A stretch of DNA of 64,000 bases from Torymus aiolomorphi (lineage: Eukaryota > Arthropoda > Insecta > Hymenoptera > Torymidae): positions 81,479,948 through 81,543,947 of the forward strand of contig CM070873.1 of the NCBI GenBank assembly GCA_036365515.1, read 5' to 3'. The number at the start of each line of letters is the position of its first letter. Position 1 is the stretch's first letter. Below are positions 31,079-46,000 of this stretch, in pieces. Below the pieces are notes generated by a model. It was not told the origin of the DNA, ran no database searches, and was given only the letters and a program-made list of their open reading frames with translations. Both the position numbers and the translations under genes were made by a program.

Positions 31079-33392
31079 ACGAGTGTATGTAGTGAGTTTG
31101 TTACGTAAATGTCGAGGTTGTAAATTAACAAATTTTACATATATATTCTTGTAACTGTATTTCTCAATTTTCGATTCGGCTGATTACCGAGTTTGTTTTG
31201 TTAAGAGTGTCGGTTTGTAATGAGCCGTAATAAATTAATGAAGGAGACACATTAATTTATGCAATGGCAATGTTTTTCGATAATGTCAAACAAAGTATAT
31301 AACGTATAGTTGATAATAAAAAAATCCGCTTTAATTTCGAATTGTATCGTAAAGTCATTCCTGTTGCGTCATACTCGTCTCTTAATTTAACTGAAACATT
31401 ATATACACAATTTTAAACCGCAACCTATAAAAACGTCACGATTTAAATCTTACTTAAATTTCTGGAAATCGTCTAAAATGAATATTAATATTTTGTAATT
31501 TCTCGTTATAATTATAATTTTTCAAAAACAAAATTTTTTTTACACTTTTTTAACAGTAATAAAAATACATCTACGTTTTAAAATACTTTTTGTTCTAATA
31601 ATAAAAGTAAAACGCTTATTTATTTTCTATATATTAAAAACTATAACCGAATCACCTCACCATCAGAAAATTTAATCCTATAGTCTAAACAAAATCGACG
31701 GAAAAATCCTTCACCTGACACTTTCGAAAAAATTGTAAAACTTCGAAAAAATTCTTTCCGCACTCCGTCGTTCTCTCATTCTCCTCTTCCTTCCCGCGAG
31801 CAGTGCAGTATACAGGTACGCGGCGCGCGAGACTGCAGCACGCATCCTATCTCGCCCCGGAGACGATTCCTGGCTCTCAAGACTGCGCTCGTCCTCTCTC
31901 TCCTCTCGTCGGTTACGACGCCGCGCACTCGCTGATCTCTTAAACCGCTTAGCTTCGGGTTACACGCGCGCGCGTACCGAAAACAACGCACTTAGCGTTC
32001 GCGCGCATAATGCGCACTTGTTTGCCTTCGATATTTATTGCGGCGACGAGATCGCGCGGCAACGATTCGGGCCCGAGTAATCGGACAATGCTGTTATTTA
32101 TCGCTCGTAAATCCGTAACGAAAGATTATCGTAATGACGCGCGCACCACTTTTTTTTCTTCTTCTCATCGGGTACGCGCGGCACTGATAAGTGCTGTTTC
32201 GTACACACCTGAGCGAGCGGTGATTTTTAAAATTCCGCGGGATCCTTTTTGCGTTCGTAAATTTCGCGGCGGCAATATTTATATTGCGAATTCCCAGCGC
32301 GTGCAGAGGCAATCATTCAGTAGCTCCATTTCAGCGCGACAACGCGGCGGCTTGTCCGCGTGTTTCCATAAACATTTTATTATTGCAATTAAATAACGTA
32401 TTTCACAAACTGCGCGCCGAGCATCACGCGGCTAATGTTTGAAATTTAAATACATCCCGCGAGAGAGAGAAGCGTACACATCACACACACACGCACACAC
32501 ACATACGGGCACTTGAACGGCCAAGTGCACACGAAACTATTTTAGCGGGCATTTCGAAACGCGTGCGCGCGGGGGGGATAATTTAGCGTCGATTTAATGC
32601 GCCGGAGCGCAGGGAATGAACGACGCGGCCGCCGTAAACCGCGCGAGTTCTATAGCTGCAAGGTGCTTCTTCCACAGATCTTATCGGCTATCATCGTGCG
32701 CGTAACGCGTGTAAAATCAGATCGTGCCGTGCGCACTCGTACTCGCGCCGTTTCTAGCGTACATACGACAATGGGATAAAGCTTATTCCTTCGCTCACGC
32801 CTACTATACACACGTATACGCGCAGACGCGGAAAGACAATATCGAGGTTGCGCATGTGTGTGTGTGTTTGTGTGGAGCTTGAAGGGGCACTTATTGAAAA
32901 TTATTCGTCGGCCGCGGCCGTTCATCGTCGACGTAATGATAAGTGCATATGTGCGAGCGCGAGCCCGCGCGTTATTTGCATTGTTAATGTTTTCATCTGA
33001 GATTTAATGCGTTCGTTAAGAGGAGAATGTCGATGGGTCGTGTCTGGAATCGTAAATTCGACTCGGCGCGGATTTTTCCAAACTCGCATGTGGGTATAAT
33101 ATGCCCGCGACAATTGTTGAGAGGCGCATGACCGCAACAATGGGTATGGTTTTTGTTACCGGGAGTTGGAACGAGCGCAGAAGTGTTTGTGTCGCTGCTC
33201 GCGATGCCTTTTTTCAATACGATTATCATACAATATCAGCCATTGTTGAGATTGATTGTTGCTCTTAATAATAATCCATCCACACACACACACACACGGT
33301 TGCAGAGTATATAAGAATCAGACAATAGAATTCGTTTGAAATTTCGAAATTGTGACTGCGCCATTCATATATCTGGACTGAACTGGTTTTGC
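28715..33392. other. intron stretch, no gene seen
   Basis: CpG-rich blocks with TG/AC runs (28770-28850, 30170-30215, 32480-32505, 33283-33298), a GA tract (31050-31078), and AT-rich troughs near 29030-29120, 30400-30560 and 31100-31650. Confidence 0.55.
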
Positions 33393-34197
33393 ATATGTGC
33401 AAATCCGCGGACTACAGACAACAACTGGGGTACAAAAACGGAAAAAATTTTTTTTGAGGGCACACCTACCACATAAGGTTTTTTCGGTTCTTTGGGGGTC
33501 CCCCAACATGAAAATACTCGTGTACACTCATTATCCGTTGCCAAACTTTTTTGCCGACGAAATCAATTTTTCTTATGGAAATTTAACATGGGAAAAATGG
33601 ACGAAAAGTAGTCATTGATGATTAACCAATAGCAAACTATTGAAGAGGCCAAACCAAATTTCACAAAAAAGCGATTAAAGTTGAAGAATAGAGCTTTAAT
33701 TTGAGATGAGAATCGTTAAAATCGGTCGATTCTGTGCAAAGATACGTGAATTTGAAAATGGCGAATAATGACGAAAATGAGCGATTTTTTTCAAACCCAC
33801 ATAATTCTTCAAATTTTTGTCATTTTTCGCCGTTTTCAACTTCACGTAGCTTTGCACAGAATCGACCGATTTTAACGATTCTCATCTCAAATTAAAGCTC
33901 TATTCTTCAATTTTAATCGCTTTTTTGTGAAATTTGGTTTGGCCTCTTCAATAGTTTGCTATTGGTTAATCATCAATGACTACTTTTCGTCCATTTTTCC
34001 CATGTTAAATTTCCATAAGAAAAATTGATTTCGTCGGCAAAAAAGTTTGGCAACGGATAATGAGTGTACACGAGTATTTTCATATTGGGGGATCCCCAAA
34101 GAACCGAAAAAACCTTATGTGGTAGGTGTGCCCCCAAAAAAAATTTTTTCCGTTTTTGTACCCCAGTTGTTGTCTGTAGTCCGCGGATTTGCATATA
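33393..34197. repeat. 805 bp near-perfect palindrome (long hairpin element)
   Basis: The left arm, about 33393-33778, is the reverse complement of the right arm, about 33811-34197, with scattered single-base differences and a spacer of roughly 30 bp. Landmarks: gcaaatccgcggactacag at the left and ctgtagtccgcggatttgc at the right; ccgacgaaatcaatttttc and gaaaaattgatttcgtcgg. Because of the symmetry, the same 73-codon frame (starting MQIRGLQTTTG) appears on each strand with one residue changed. I do not regard it as a protein. No clear target duplication. Confidence 0.9.
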
Positions 34198-37100
34198 TAT
34201 ATACGATTATTTTTGAAAACCCGTCTAATACACACGCAATTCTAACCTAACATTTTACATACAGAAATATTCAAAGACTTTCGGCCGCAAGAGCAAAATA
34301 ATTAAAACTGCAGCGCGTAGCAGCAACGCGCCGATACATGACTTGAGAAACAATCATCGACCAAGTATTCGAAGACACGCGAAACGCACAACACACACGC
34401 TGCACAACAGCCAACGAAAGGCACGAAGAGAGCTAAAGACTCTCCGCGAGGAATCCAAGAAACGACTGTTGAACGCTCGCTCACTCTCTCTCTGTCTTTC
34501 TTTCTTGCAGCCAGACGCACTCACACAGCGCAGTCGTCCTCCGCGGCACGGCGGCATGCAGATTTTTCGAAACGCCGGTGAGCCGCGCATATGTACACGC
34601 GCCCTCTCTCTCTCTCTCTCTTGCTCAGCGCAATAACTCGTGGATTAGCCGTAAAAATCGCGTGCGGCGAGTGCAGCAGCAGCAGCAGTAGTAGTGCTAG
34701 TATAGGAGAGAGCGAGAAAGAGAGAGAGTCCAAGGCAAAAGGGCCAGCTGCGATTCTCCGCTTTAATGACCGCGCGGCGCGCCGGCCCAACAGCAGCAGC
34801 AGCAGCAACGGGCAACGATAGCGACTCGGCCGTGCGGAATGAGAGAAAGCGAGAGAGCCAAGGAGAGGCATATAAGTGTGTGCGTATGCGTGTGTGAGGT
34901 TGTGTGTGTATGAGGTAGTGTTGTACGCGGATGGTAGGAAGGGCGCGCGCGCGTTCGCGAGTAAAGCACGTTGCGGTTCGACGGTCTTTTTCGAGAAAAG
35001 TGTACGTGGTTGGGAATTTTGCCTGGTTTTTAAACGTTACGATGGAATGTTTTGTTAGATCTATTCCTGGATGTTTTAACATTTGACTGCGGAAACAACA
35101 ATTTTTAAACGCAGAAATTTTTTTTTTTAATTGCAAAACGCTATGGGTGGAAAATAGGTAAGACGTAATTGCTACAATAAAAATGTTTAACCCATGAATT
35201 TTTGTTAATTTTGTGGAAAAAAAAATCTCTGTAATTATTGTAGAAATGAAATATACGAACGTTTTCCTTAAAATCAATTAATATATTAATTACCGTGAAC
35301 CTATAACTACTCTACCTACACACATTATACTCAAAACTAAAATTCAACATATACGCTTACATTTTTGTTATATGCGCGTAATATGAAATTATCCATATGT
35401 ACACGCAAAAATAAAACCCCGTCAAGAAAAAGACCGGCGATGCGTGCCCGCCACGTGGATAAATTACACGGCGATTCGGTGTAATGGACGCACTCGCGTA
35501 TACGATTGCCTCCTCAAAGCGATCGATCGGATCTCTTTCTCTCTCCTGGCGATTATCGAGGTTGTGTGCTGCGATGATGCCCGCGACTCGATCGATCGCA
35601 CTCGCAGAAACGCGCGCTCGCGCCGGGACTGGATTTTCCTCTCGCACGCGCGCGCGCGATCAACTGGTGGTTCGCGGGGATTATACCGCAATCGAGAAAG
35701 ATAGAGACAGAGCGAGCAATTTCATTCGTAATTAAGTGCGCGATTTAGCGCTCGAAATTGAAGCTTCGATTAACTAATTAATTGGGAAAAATTCGGACGC
35801 TTCTTGGGTGAGATTTTCTGGGAGAACTTTCCGTTTTTCTTTCCGCCGATATACCGTGATTCTGAAGCCACTTTTGTGCGCTTTAATTGGTTTAATCATC
35901 AGTTTTCTCATTAATTATCAATTTGAGGAACGCACAGTTCGAAAAATCGCGTACACGCATTTACGCCTAGTGTGTACATATATACTCCTGCTAATTTAAT
36001 TAACCACAGAAAAACCACTAGCTGCCAGCTGTACTCGCGGGTTATCATTATTCGAGGTACAAATAAAGCAATTAATTCGCGCGCTAACGTGCTCTTCGTG
36101 CCGAGAAACAACGGCCATATCTCCTGAATCTTCAATTTTAATTCCCGCGGAAAGATGGAAAAAAAATCCAGGTAAATCACCGCATTTGTCGGCCTCGTTC
36201 CCTTCGACACGTCTCATGTTTTATGAGAACGCTGGCGACGTAGATAAGCGTTGTATTACCCGCGAAAAAGAATCTCAGCTCCCACAGAGGCGCGAAACAT
36301 CCTTTTCATAAACATTCATTCATATATATACGTACGCACGCATTGTGTCTGAGATCAACGAAACTGCACACGAGTGCGCGCGAAATTCCGTTTCTGCGCG
36401 GCCCGCGCGTGTGTACAACGTGTAATCAGATGCGGAGTAAGAGAGAGAGGGAGAGAGAGAAACAGGAGATACGAATGCTCGCGAGCCGATTATACTATTG
36501 CGGAGAGGCCTCTACGCGAGTCGGCTTTCCACGGAAGCGTACGCGCGTAATTAAGACAATTAAGCTACTCGCTATAAATCACAACGGCTCTGCTCATCTA
36601 CTTAGCGCCGTATCGCGATCGAGCATCTCCACTGTCTCTCTTACTCTCTCGCTCTATATGAATATTCGCGAGTTTTTTTTTTCTACGAGTCTTGTTCTAT
36701 CTGTAATAGTTTCGTAATATAATTTTTCTTTCCTTGTCGATTATGAATTTTGCAAAAAATCATGCCTGTATAAAATTTCGTAGTATAACTTATTATGAAT
36801 TGAAAGAATGTATTTTAATTCAGTAAGCTTCATTTATTATAGCAACAAAATCATTTTTTGAATATCGAAAGACCGATAGACTTGAAAGATACTGTCACAA
36901 AACGTTTAAATTAAAATAGCTTTTAAGAAAAAATAAAAGTAATAAATTTGAATCACCTATTCAAAGCAACAACAACGAATAGAAAAAGAACCTTCTAATT
37001 TCGCACTCCACGCCTCGCCAAATTGCTACCTATACTTATCTGCCTTCATTTACCCCTATCTCTTTCTCTATTTCTCACCCATACATACCAACACACATAC

Positions 37101-37570
37101 ATACATACATCCAGACGTCTCGTAAAGTGCCTCTCTTTCTCTCTTCTCCAACTATCTGTCTCTGCATCTCGCGAGCTCGCTTTCGTTTCTTCTGTGTCCG
37201 TACTTTTTTCCCTCCTGCACCTCCTCCTCCTGCTTCGTTCCGCGCTAGCGCGGCCCAGCTGATTTATGTGCGCGGATCCGGCGCGTACGCGCGAACCGTT
37301 TAACGCTGCGCGAGCCCGATGTATCTCTGCCGTACATCGAAATCCCGTATATATAGAGACGTCTCTCTCCCTCGTCCGCGAGTTTTTCTGTGTGTAGCAC
37401 GATTACAGCAGCAGCGGTAGCAGGATACTTAATTTCCGCGGCTGAGTTGTGGCCTACAGCGTATATGGGAAAAAATGTCGAGTGAGAGAGAGAGAGAGAG
37501 AGAGAGAGGTTTTATTGGTTGAGATTGCCCGGCAGATTGATTCTAATCGCGAGGCGTTTCGTAAGGGTAG

Positions 37571-37603
<33 letters not shown>

Positions 37604-39963
37604 TTTGGTGTATCTGGTGGAGATCGTTAATTGAATTACGATGTGGGGATGATTGGTCAATCATTGTGGAAGAAGCGTACAAGTTGGAAGAAAGTATCTT
37701 GTATATTTGATTTATTTTATTGCAATTTAAGTAAGCACTGTAAAGGTTTGCTATAAAACCTAGAAATACTTGTACGGTTTTATAGATACTTTAAGAAATT
37801 GAGTAATGTTTCAATTTAAGAATAACATACCCATTAAAAAACATCACACGGTGTATATATATAATAGAAATAGTATAAAATTTTGACTCTTAAGGAAGTT
37901 CTATCGGTAATAGAATAAAAATTAAGATGCATGTGAAATTTCGTATACTCCTTAATTGGAAAAAAATACAAGATTTTTTAAGAGTCTTATCCTATGAAAG
38001 CTAAACATCACTAATCAATTTTCAACAAAGACGCTTCCGAAACATCCAGAGCTCTCCATCGTTTCCCCAATACACATCATTACCGTCGAATAAAAAACAG
38101 ACCTACACACACACATACACAACGTATGTCGTTCGTCGACTGTGTAGCACTTCAGCAGCCGCGGAGGAAGCTCGCGTCCGCGCCTATGCAAATTTCCATT
38201 GATTGGCCATAAAAGACCGGCCGGCTGCCGACGCTATCGATTTTACGTCCTCCGCAGCCAGACGACAAGCGCATTTTACACACACACACACTCGCGTGCA
38301 CCTTCGTTACGTTTTACATTTTATTTTTCGTCATTTGTCGCTCGCTGCAGCGTCGAGAGAGCGGCGCGTGCATCAGAGAAATTGGGAAGAATCAGCGGGG
38401 CAGCAGAGAGGGCGAGAGGCAGCACAAGCGGCGCGAGGACTCATAAATTGTCAATTTCGAAGTCAATTTGCCCGGGCTTACCAATCGGCTGCCGGTTAAT
38501 TTCAAGGTGAATTGTGTCCAATATGGGTATATTATTAATGGCTCGGGAGCGCCGAGTGCTGCGGGGGTCGCCAGCTCACCCGCTCATACGTACGTACGCG
38601 TGTGCGTGAGCGCGAGGGTGCAGTCGTGTATATACTTGGGGGGAGAGAGTGTACGCACAGCCGCCCCGTTTTCGCGCGCGTGCGGCGCCCGGCCGAATCT
38701 ACATCGCTCAGGGCATATGTACACGGCGATTGCGTTACTTCGAAAACGTCATTTGGCCGCTGCGCGATAAGCCCCTGCCCGCGCGCGTGCGTTATTATGA
38801 GCTGCGATATGCGATTGTTAAAGATCCTAGAGAGTGTATACGAGAGCGCGAGTGTATATATGCGCGCGTACTACGGCTGTGGGTGAGTAGGTTCGGGAAT
38901 ATTAACGACTTAGGCCGATTGATACGGATTCGATTGTGAGGGCGAGGAAGAGGAAATTACGGCAGGCCGCTGCCCCGCGAATATGCGGGGATATATATAG
39001 GAGAGACAGGAGCTGGTGGTGGTGCTGCTGTGCGATTCCGTAATCGAAATTGCGAGAATTGATTGGTTGTTATTGCGATATAGTGAGCTGATTATTGCAT
39101 GTGGTGTTTTATTTAGAATCCGAAATTAATAGTATAGGCATAAATCAATGGAAGAGGTCAATAATGATGTATTTATATATTATACAAAAGAATAGTTTGA
39201 ACATTTTTCTTGATGGATATGTTTTACTGAATAACAGTCTTTAAAATTCTCCATAGTGGTAGCTTTATTTTAGAGTAAACCATCGTTCAATACAATTGCT
39301 TAATATCCTTTTTCTATTTCGTTTTTGTATTACGAAGCATGCGGCCATAGTGAACAAAAAAAATAAAGTAAATATTTCCAACCTAAAGAAACAGCTATGT
39401 ATATAACTGATCGCTCGCGCGCGGTCCATAATAAAAGCGACTTTCTCCCGAATCATCGTCTCTCCCGGGGCCCTCGGCTAATCGAGCAAAAAAGGAAAAA
39501 GCCTTCCGGCATCGGTCGAAATTCTCTCCCGATTCCTCCTCGAATTTATATGCGCATACACATATATACACACAGACCAGACGCTATCCTGTCACGGTTC
39601 GCGGCGCTCCTTCTTCCCTCTCCCGTCTATGTACACGCGTTTTTCAATGTCGATTCCGCCGAGTCAGGCTTTCGCGCGACGTACGGGTGACTCTTGTCTT
39701 TGTCGTCCGAAAAATTTTTCTTGTCTGCGCACTGCTATGCGGGTATATGTATGTACGTACAGCAAGAGAAAGACAGAGAGAGAGGGAGCGAGAGAGCGAG
39801 TGGTAGTAGTCGACTATTAACCCCCTCGAGGCAATTGCACATTCCTCGGGGAATGTGGAGCACTTATCGATCGGAGGCGAATGAAGGGAGCGCATGTTTA
39901 TTACGTTACCGCGAGGCGAGTTTCGCGTAGCGGCCGAGCAGAAGGAAAAAAGAAGGAAAGAGA

Positions 39964-39965
<2 letters not shown>

Positions 39966-40026
<61 letters not shown>
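39966..40026. repeat. (GA)n microsatellite
   Basis: About 60 bp of uninterrupted GA. Open frames on both strands here are repeat artefacts. Confidence 0.95.
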
Positions 40027-40030
<4 letters not shown>

Positions 40031-43000
40031 AGGGAGGAGACTGGACGTTTAGCCAAGATTGCAGTTTCAGCTGCTATGAGGTCTTTTGCCCGTGAATTCA
40101 CGCAGATGGTCCCCAAAGGAGAGGCATTCTAAATTTTTTTGATTGGCCGGGTGATATTGATTGTATATATTTCATTGATATCCCTTTTCAGAGTTTATAC
40201 TATTTCTTTTAATAATCCATGACATATTATTATTTTATGGCATTGACATATTTTATACGTATAACGATTCTACGTAGATTTATAAAAAAGAAAACATTTA
40301 CTAATAATAACATCATCATTAAAACCTGACATTATAAATTGAAAGATCCCAGTTAAAAGTTATACATAATCAATAGAACAACCAAAGATCTCGAACACCG
40401 AATCTGTCCACGTCCTTTCCCGTCGACGACCCTCATTTCACGACCCCTTCCTCGCCCCTCCATCTCCCTTCACTTTCTCTCTCCCATCATAAAATTTCGT
40501 CGCTTGCCGATTCGCGTCATAACAACGACTTCGATTTTCGTCAAAAGTCCGTCCCGCAGACTTCGATTTCTCGCTTTATAAACTCGATTGCCCGGCGTAT
40601 TTTCCAAATTATAAATTTTTACGACGCACCAGTCCGATTGGATCTATCCCGATTTCACGGCCTCGCGCCGACGACAGAATCGCGCACGTGTCCTCCCCCT
40701 TTCAGTTCGCATCGCGAGTGCGTAAGTATGATTCTTTTTCGGACTCTTTCTTATTTTATTTATTTTATTGACGGGTGCCGGAGTGTCCTGTCGTGCGGAG
40801 CCCTTATAATCGGGGTAACTGCTCGAGTTGTTGTTTATGGGGTATAACAAATTGTTGGGCGTGTGATTCCTTCTTTCTTTTATTTTGTCAAATATCGTGG
40901 AACGAAAATTTGTTACGATTCGAGATTTTTCATCAAAATATATTTCTATGTTTATAAAAAAATATTATAGTAGTAATAAATGTTGAAATATACGTGTAGC
41001 ATCAATATTATTAAAAAATAAGACATCCTTTGCATCACATCTCTATACTCTGTTTACAAATTTCCCATCTTTTGCGAACACCCTGACGGAATAATCGAGT
41101 TAATATAACTCTCATAAAGAGTCGAATCACGAACGGCAAGATTGTATCAAAGAAGAGAGTAGCTCGAATAAATTAGTTACATCACGCTCGATTCATTCAT
41201 CTTCGAGGCAGAATCAAACGCAAAGCGTCTCCTAAGACCACTTGAGCCCGCGATAAAGTAGTCCCTCTCTTTCTCTCTTTCTCGTGCGCGCTCGCTCGCA
41301 CTTTCCAGCGACTTAGAGAAATAAAATAAAAATGAAGAAGAAGAAGAAAAAAGACTGAAGGAGAGGAGGAAGAGGGAGAGCAAAAAAAAATCTCACCCTC
41401 GCGGGCAAGAGGTTGCGCCGCGCGAGATAAGTGTACGGAAAATAGGAAGAAAGTGCAACGAGCGTGAAAGATGCGATTTCATCGCTTTCGCTCCCCGAGT
41501 CCTTCATTTCGCTCCCACTCGCGCAACTATAAAAAAAGAAGAGTGAGAGAGAGAGAGAGAGAGCGAACGGAAAAAAGCAAGAGCCGGCTGGCACAAGCAA
41601 GCGAGCGAGCGAACGCTCCCCCTTTTACACGACTCGCGCGCACGGAAGGAATATTTTCTAATAAGCACAATGTAAAGCCGGAGAGAGAGAGAGAGAGAGA
41701 GGAAGGAGGTAAGGGGAAAGATGCTCGCACAAAAGAAACCTCCGTGTCTTTCTCCTTCTCTCTCCGCGCGCGTAGAAAGACGCGGAAGAGAGCAAGACGG
41801 AGAGGGACTTATCTCGGTAATATTGGATTAAAACTTACGCCGCTCTCTCGCTCGCGCAATATGTTATTTTTATTGCTTGTGGCTTTGCATAATGTTCCGA
41901 CGGCGCGCGGCGGGGGCGGCACCCGCGCGCTGGCTAATTTTAATTTTTACGCTTCCTTCTTTCCCCTCCCGCCGGAATAAATGAGCGCGCGCGCGGTTCT
42001 TTATTTATTTATGCCGCGGCAATGGAGGCGGATCGTCGTCGTCTACTTTCTGATTTGTCTCTGTACTGAGATCGCGAGAGTAGATTAAAATTTCGGCACT
42101 GGATGCGTTGAACGCAGTGCGTCATCTAATTGGTAAGGAATATACACGTTGTGCGAAACGAGCGCGGAATAAACAGTGTAATAATGTAAATATAAGTGCT
42201 ATACCAGCGAGTAGTGTGCGCATTAATTTATTACGTAATTTATTGTGCAGTTCATAAAAGTCACTTTATTGCGGCACTTACTTTAGCGGATAACTGTGTA
42301 TAGCTTTATCGAGGCGCCCATAAAACCTCATTCTAAACCGGAATCAAATGCAAAGAGTCGCGGATTAGACCGTATCTATGTATACGAGATATCAAAGCTG
42401 CGATCGTTTGATTTATGCTCCGAATAACATTTATTGGTTTCCTACAGCTCATGCTTTTCATTTCCCGCAACGTAACGCGTAAAAAAGAAGGGGGGATCTT
42501 CTTCGTGTCTAATAATCGCGCCTCCCTCGAATCGTTTCATAATTCATAGAGATATATATACGTCGGAGTACCTAACAATCTTCCCATTACAGACCAAATG
42601 CCATTAACCGAAACCGCATTTTTCATTTCCCCAATTTCCTTTCTAAAACAACGAAACAAGAGAGAAAGAGAGAGAGAGAGCAAAAAAACGATATCTCAAT
42701 CATCGTGTGGCTGGCGGAGCCGCCAGAAACGTTTCCGAGCGCGGGTGGGTAAAAAAGTGCGAGCGAACACGCAATGTAGAAACATGGCGCCAAACGAAAT
42801 GAGAGAATAAGTACATAGAAAATCTTTGGAAATAGATATATACGCGATTGAGTGTAGCACAGATGGATTTGGAAGGTTGGAAATCGCAGATGGGAGAAAA
42901 TTGTATTTCGGGAAGTTTATATCGTCTTGGTAATAGAAAAATGCGAGAACTATAGCAATTGAGTTATTTATTTCATTTTGGGAGCTATAGCAGAGATTCA

Positions 43001-46000
43001 CGCGATGACTGAAATGGTATAGCAAATAACATTGTGCAACGAATTGTATAAGAAAAATATTATGTAAAGTTATTGTAATGAGAATAGAAAGAAGAAAAAT
43101 AAATTAAAAAATGTTGATATCACTCATTAATATTGATATTTGAGTACCTAACCCATATTCATTAAAAAAATTTTATTTACGTAATTTGATTCAGCGCCAT
43201 ATATAAAAGAAACAAACGACTTCATTAATCATAAAAATTTAATTCGCAAACACACGATTCACTTACCCGCAAAATGCACTTTATCCTCTACAAATGTTAT
43301 TCAAAGTACTTCATATGATAAAGGATTATATATCGCGCGCGCGCGTTCGCAAGTAGTACAACTCAATTAACTTCCCAGAGAGAAGCGCGCGTACGTCGCA
43401 TTGAATTCTCGGCTCTCAAACGGCTCTACTCGACGCGCCTTTAAACGCTTTCTCACGTATACACACACATGTGTACGCGCTCGCGCAAGCAGCTGCAGCG
43501 CAGACATTTAATTATAATTTCGCGCTCTTTCTCCCTCTCTGCCTCTATCTGTCGCTACTCCTCGCGTTCGTTTGCTCGCGATAAGCGATCTCGGCTATAC
43601 GCGCGAACGCGCGATTCTCCAATTATTCCTCCCGCCGCATGATCGGCTTCTTTCCTTCTCTGCGTATATACCCCGGAAATAAAGGAACGAGCTCGCTATC
43701 ATCGTTGCCAGGGTCTTAATTAAACGGTCATTACAGTCACGAAGAGATGAGCGAGTTTCCACGATTGCCGTTACGGATTCACACATCGCGATTGTGATGC
43801 GTTGTATTATGCATTATACCGTATGCGCGATCGTGGCGCGGGAATGTAGTTCAAGGCTCTTTTTTCCTGTGGTACAGTCATATTAAATGATATGATTTTG
43901 CGTTTTTGTGGAAATGTGCTGTCGATGTGACAAAGTCAATGATATAATGGAATTACGAAGATCGGTAAATACCTTTTTCTATGCAGAAAAAAAAAAAAAA
44001 ATTATTTGTGACAATATTTTTTTTTCGAATATCCGCGTCAAATCTTAGTTCTTACAATTTAAAAATATACAGTTCGCCAGCGGAGATGACAGTAGATGAC
44101 AACCTTACACACAGTGCAAGAGCTCGTTGTTTTTATCGTTTCCTGGCGAAGCACTTAGACGGCGCAGACGCCTTACTCTTAATTAACAGGTGCTTCTCCC
44201 TATCACACCGGGGCATCTTTGATGCTTATTGTCAGTCCGGAGAGTGTAAAATACGACGATAGTCGACGCGCGGGCGTATCATTTCGAGGCGCGCGTTCGC
44301 GTGCAAGAATAATCGCGGGTACAGTGCGCGCGGGCGCGAGAAAACGAGAACAATGCGAGTTTTCGTGCACAGAGAAAGAGAGCGCGTACATGTATGATGC
44401 TGTTATTACATCGCGATAGTCGCCCTCGTAAATTTCGCAAAGGGAAAAAAAGACAGCGCGCGCTCGTTACGAGCTGAAATGAGCGCGCTCTGTTAAAAAG
44501 TATCTCTTTTGATGCAATAAAAGCGTGTATTTTTTTATTGCCTATTACTCGCGGAATGCTAAAATTACGCCGCGTCGGATTGAAAGAAGTTCGCTGATGT
44601 TTTAACTTAATTAGACGATCCATTGTGGCTCTGCGAGAGCTGCAATAAAACGCTATACCTGCGCTCAGCTTTCGAATGTATATAAAGTGGCGTATTAACA
44701 ATTTTAATTGTTAACGCAAAGTGTAATAATACACTAGCGCCCGAGGAAAAATCATATCATCTATATGCGTTTCCTGAATTCCATAAAAGTAAGGAAAAGC
44801 TTCGAATGACCTTATGAATCACCGCGCGCGCAGTTTGAAATTCATAACTACACATAGTTTTATTACGGCACCCAGGGACGATAAATGTTTTAATCACGCA
44901 CTCGCCGTACGCGCACGTATAGACCACAACTAAAACTTCATGCTCACCCGCGCGTGTATATGTATATCTATATACGCGAAACCCGTATAATCGGATTGAT
45001 AAAAATAGTCCATTCGACGCAGCCGACAACTACTACTATACTACTCGGCCGAGAATTAAAAAGTCGAAATTCTTTTACGATTCATCCACGCCTATGCAAT
45101 ATTTTTATCGCGCGTGCACGTCGCTCACGAAAAATCAATCCGATGCCCGTACACAGTACACATACACTGCGCTGGATTTCGACGTAAACACGCGGGGAAA
45201 CGTTTTGTTTCGATAATCGTTAAATTGAAAGCGCACGCGTGCGCGTGTGAAATGCCGGAGCTCGTAAAGGGAAAAAGAAAGCTCGCTTCGTGCCTGTGTG
45301 TGTGTCTCTCTCATTTCAATATTTCCACGATAAATCCGCGCTGCTTTTTACGACGCGGAATAAATAAATGAACACGCGTGCGTGCGTGCGTTTTTACGAG
45401 CGCGAGAGAGGCGGAAGATGGACTGTGTGTGTGTGTACGTATGTGTATGTGCGCGCGCGGCTACGACTGTGCGACTGTCCGATTGTCGGAAAGGGTTCAC
45501 TGGCAGGGGCGATTTTTTATTGTTCATAAATTAACGGAGGCGCGCGTTTTATTGGCCTTTTCGCCGCGGAAAATATTGCGTTTCGACTTTAATAAGGGCT
45601 GCACTTGTAACTGCAGGGGCGGTTCATGGGTGCTCGTGTATCTTTCGCGGCGAATTGCTTTTGATTGACTTTAATTGCACTTTGACGATTTTATTCCTCT
45701 GCGGGGAGATACATTTTTTATTCACTAAAAGCCGAATTAAACTTTGTAACAAAATTAAATAATGCTCGAAATTAAGACACAGTGCTATATCGGTCAATTG
45801 GGTAATGACAAGTTTCGAAAAGCAAACTAAAATCATATACACATAGTATAATCATCATTATAAAACCATAAAACCAGCAATTTAATAAAATTTGCGGAAC
45901 TCATTATCACCGCGAAAATGAAATATATAAGTACGCGCACGTGTATCCTCTCAGCATACTTTTGTCGCGACGCGGCGAGCGCGAATAAAACGGGGATTAG

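Noticed and set aside
33397..34194. Two near-identical 73-codon frames on opposite strands
   Set aside because: They are one sequence seen twice because of the palindrome; there is no sign of protein-level selection or a recognisable domain.
34674..34807. CAG-type trinucleotide runs as polyglutamine coding sequence
   Set aside because: Short, interrupted, in several frames and surrounded by stops; simple repeats in an intron.
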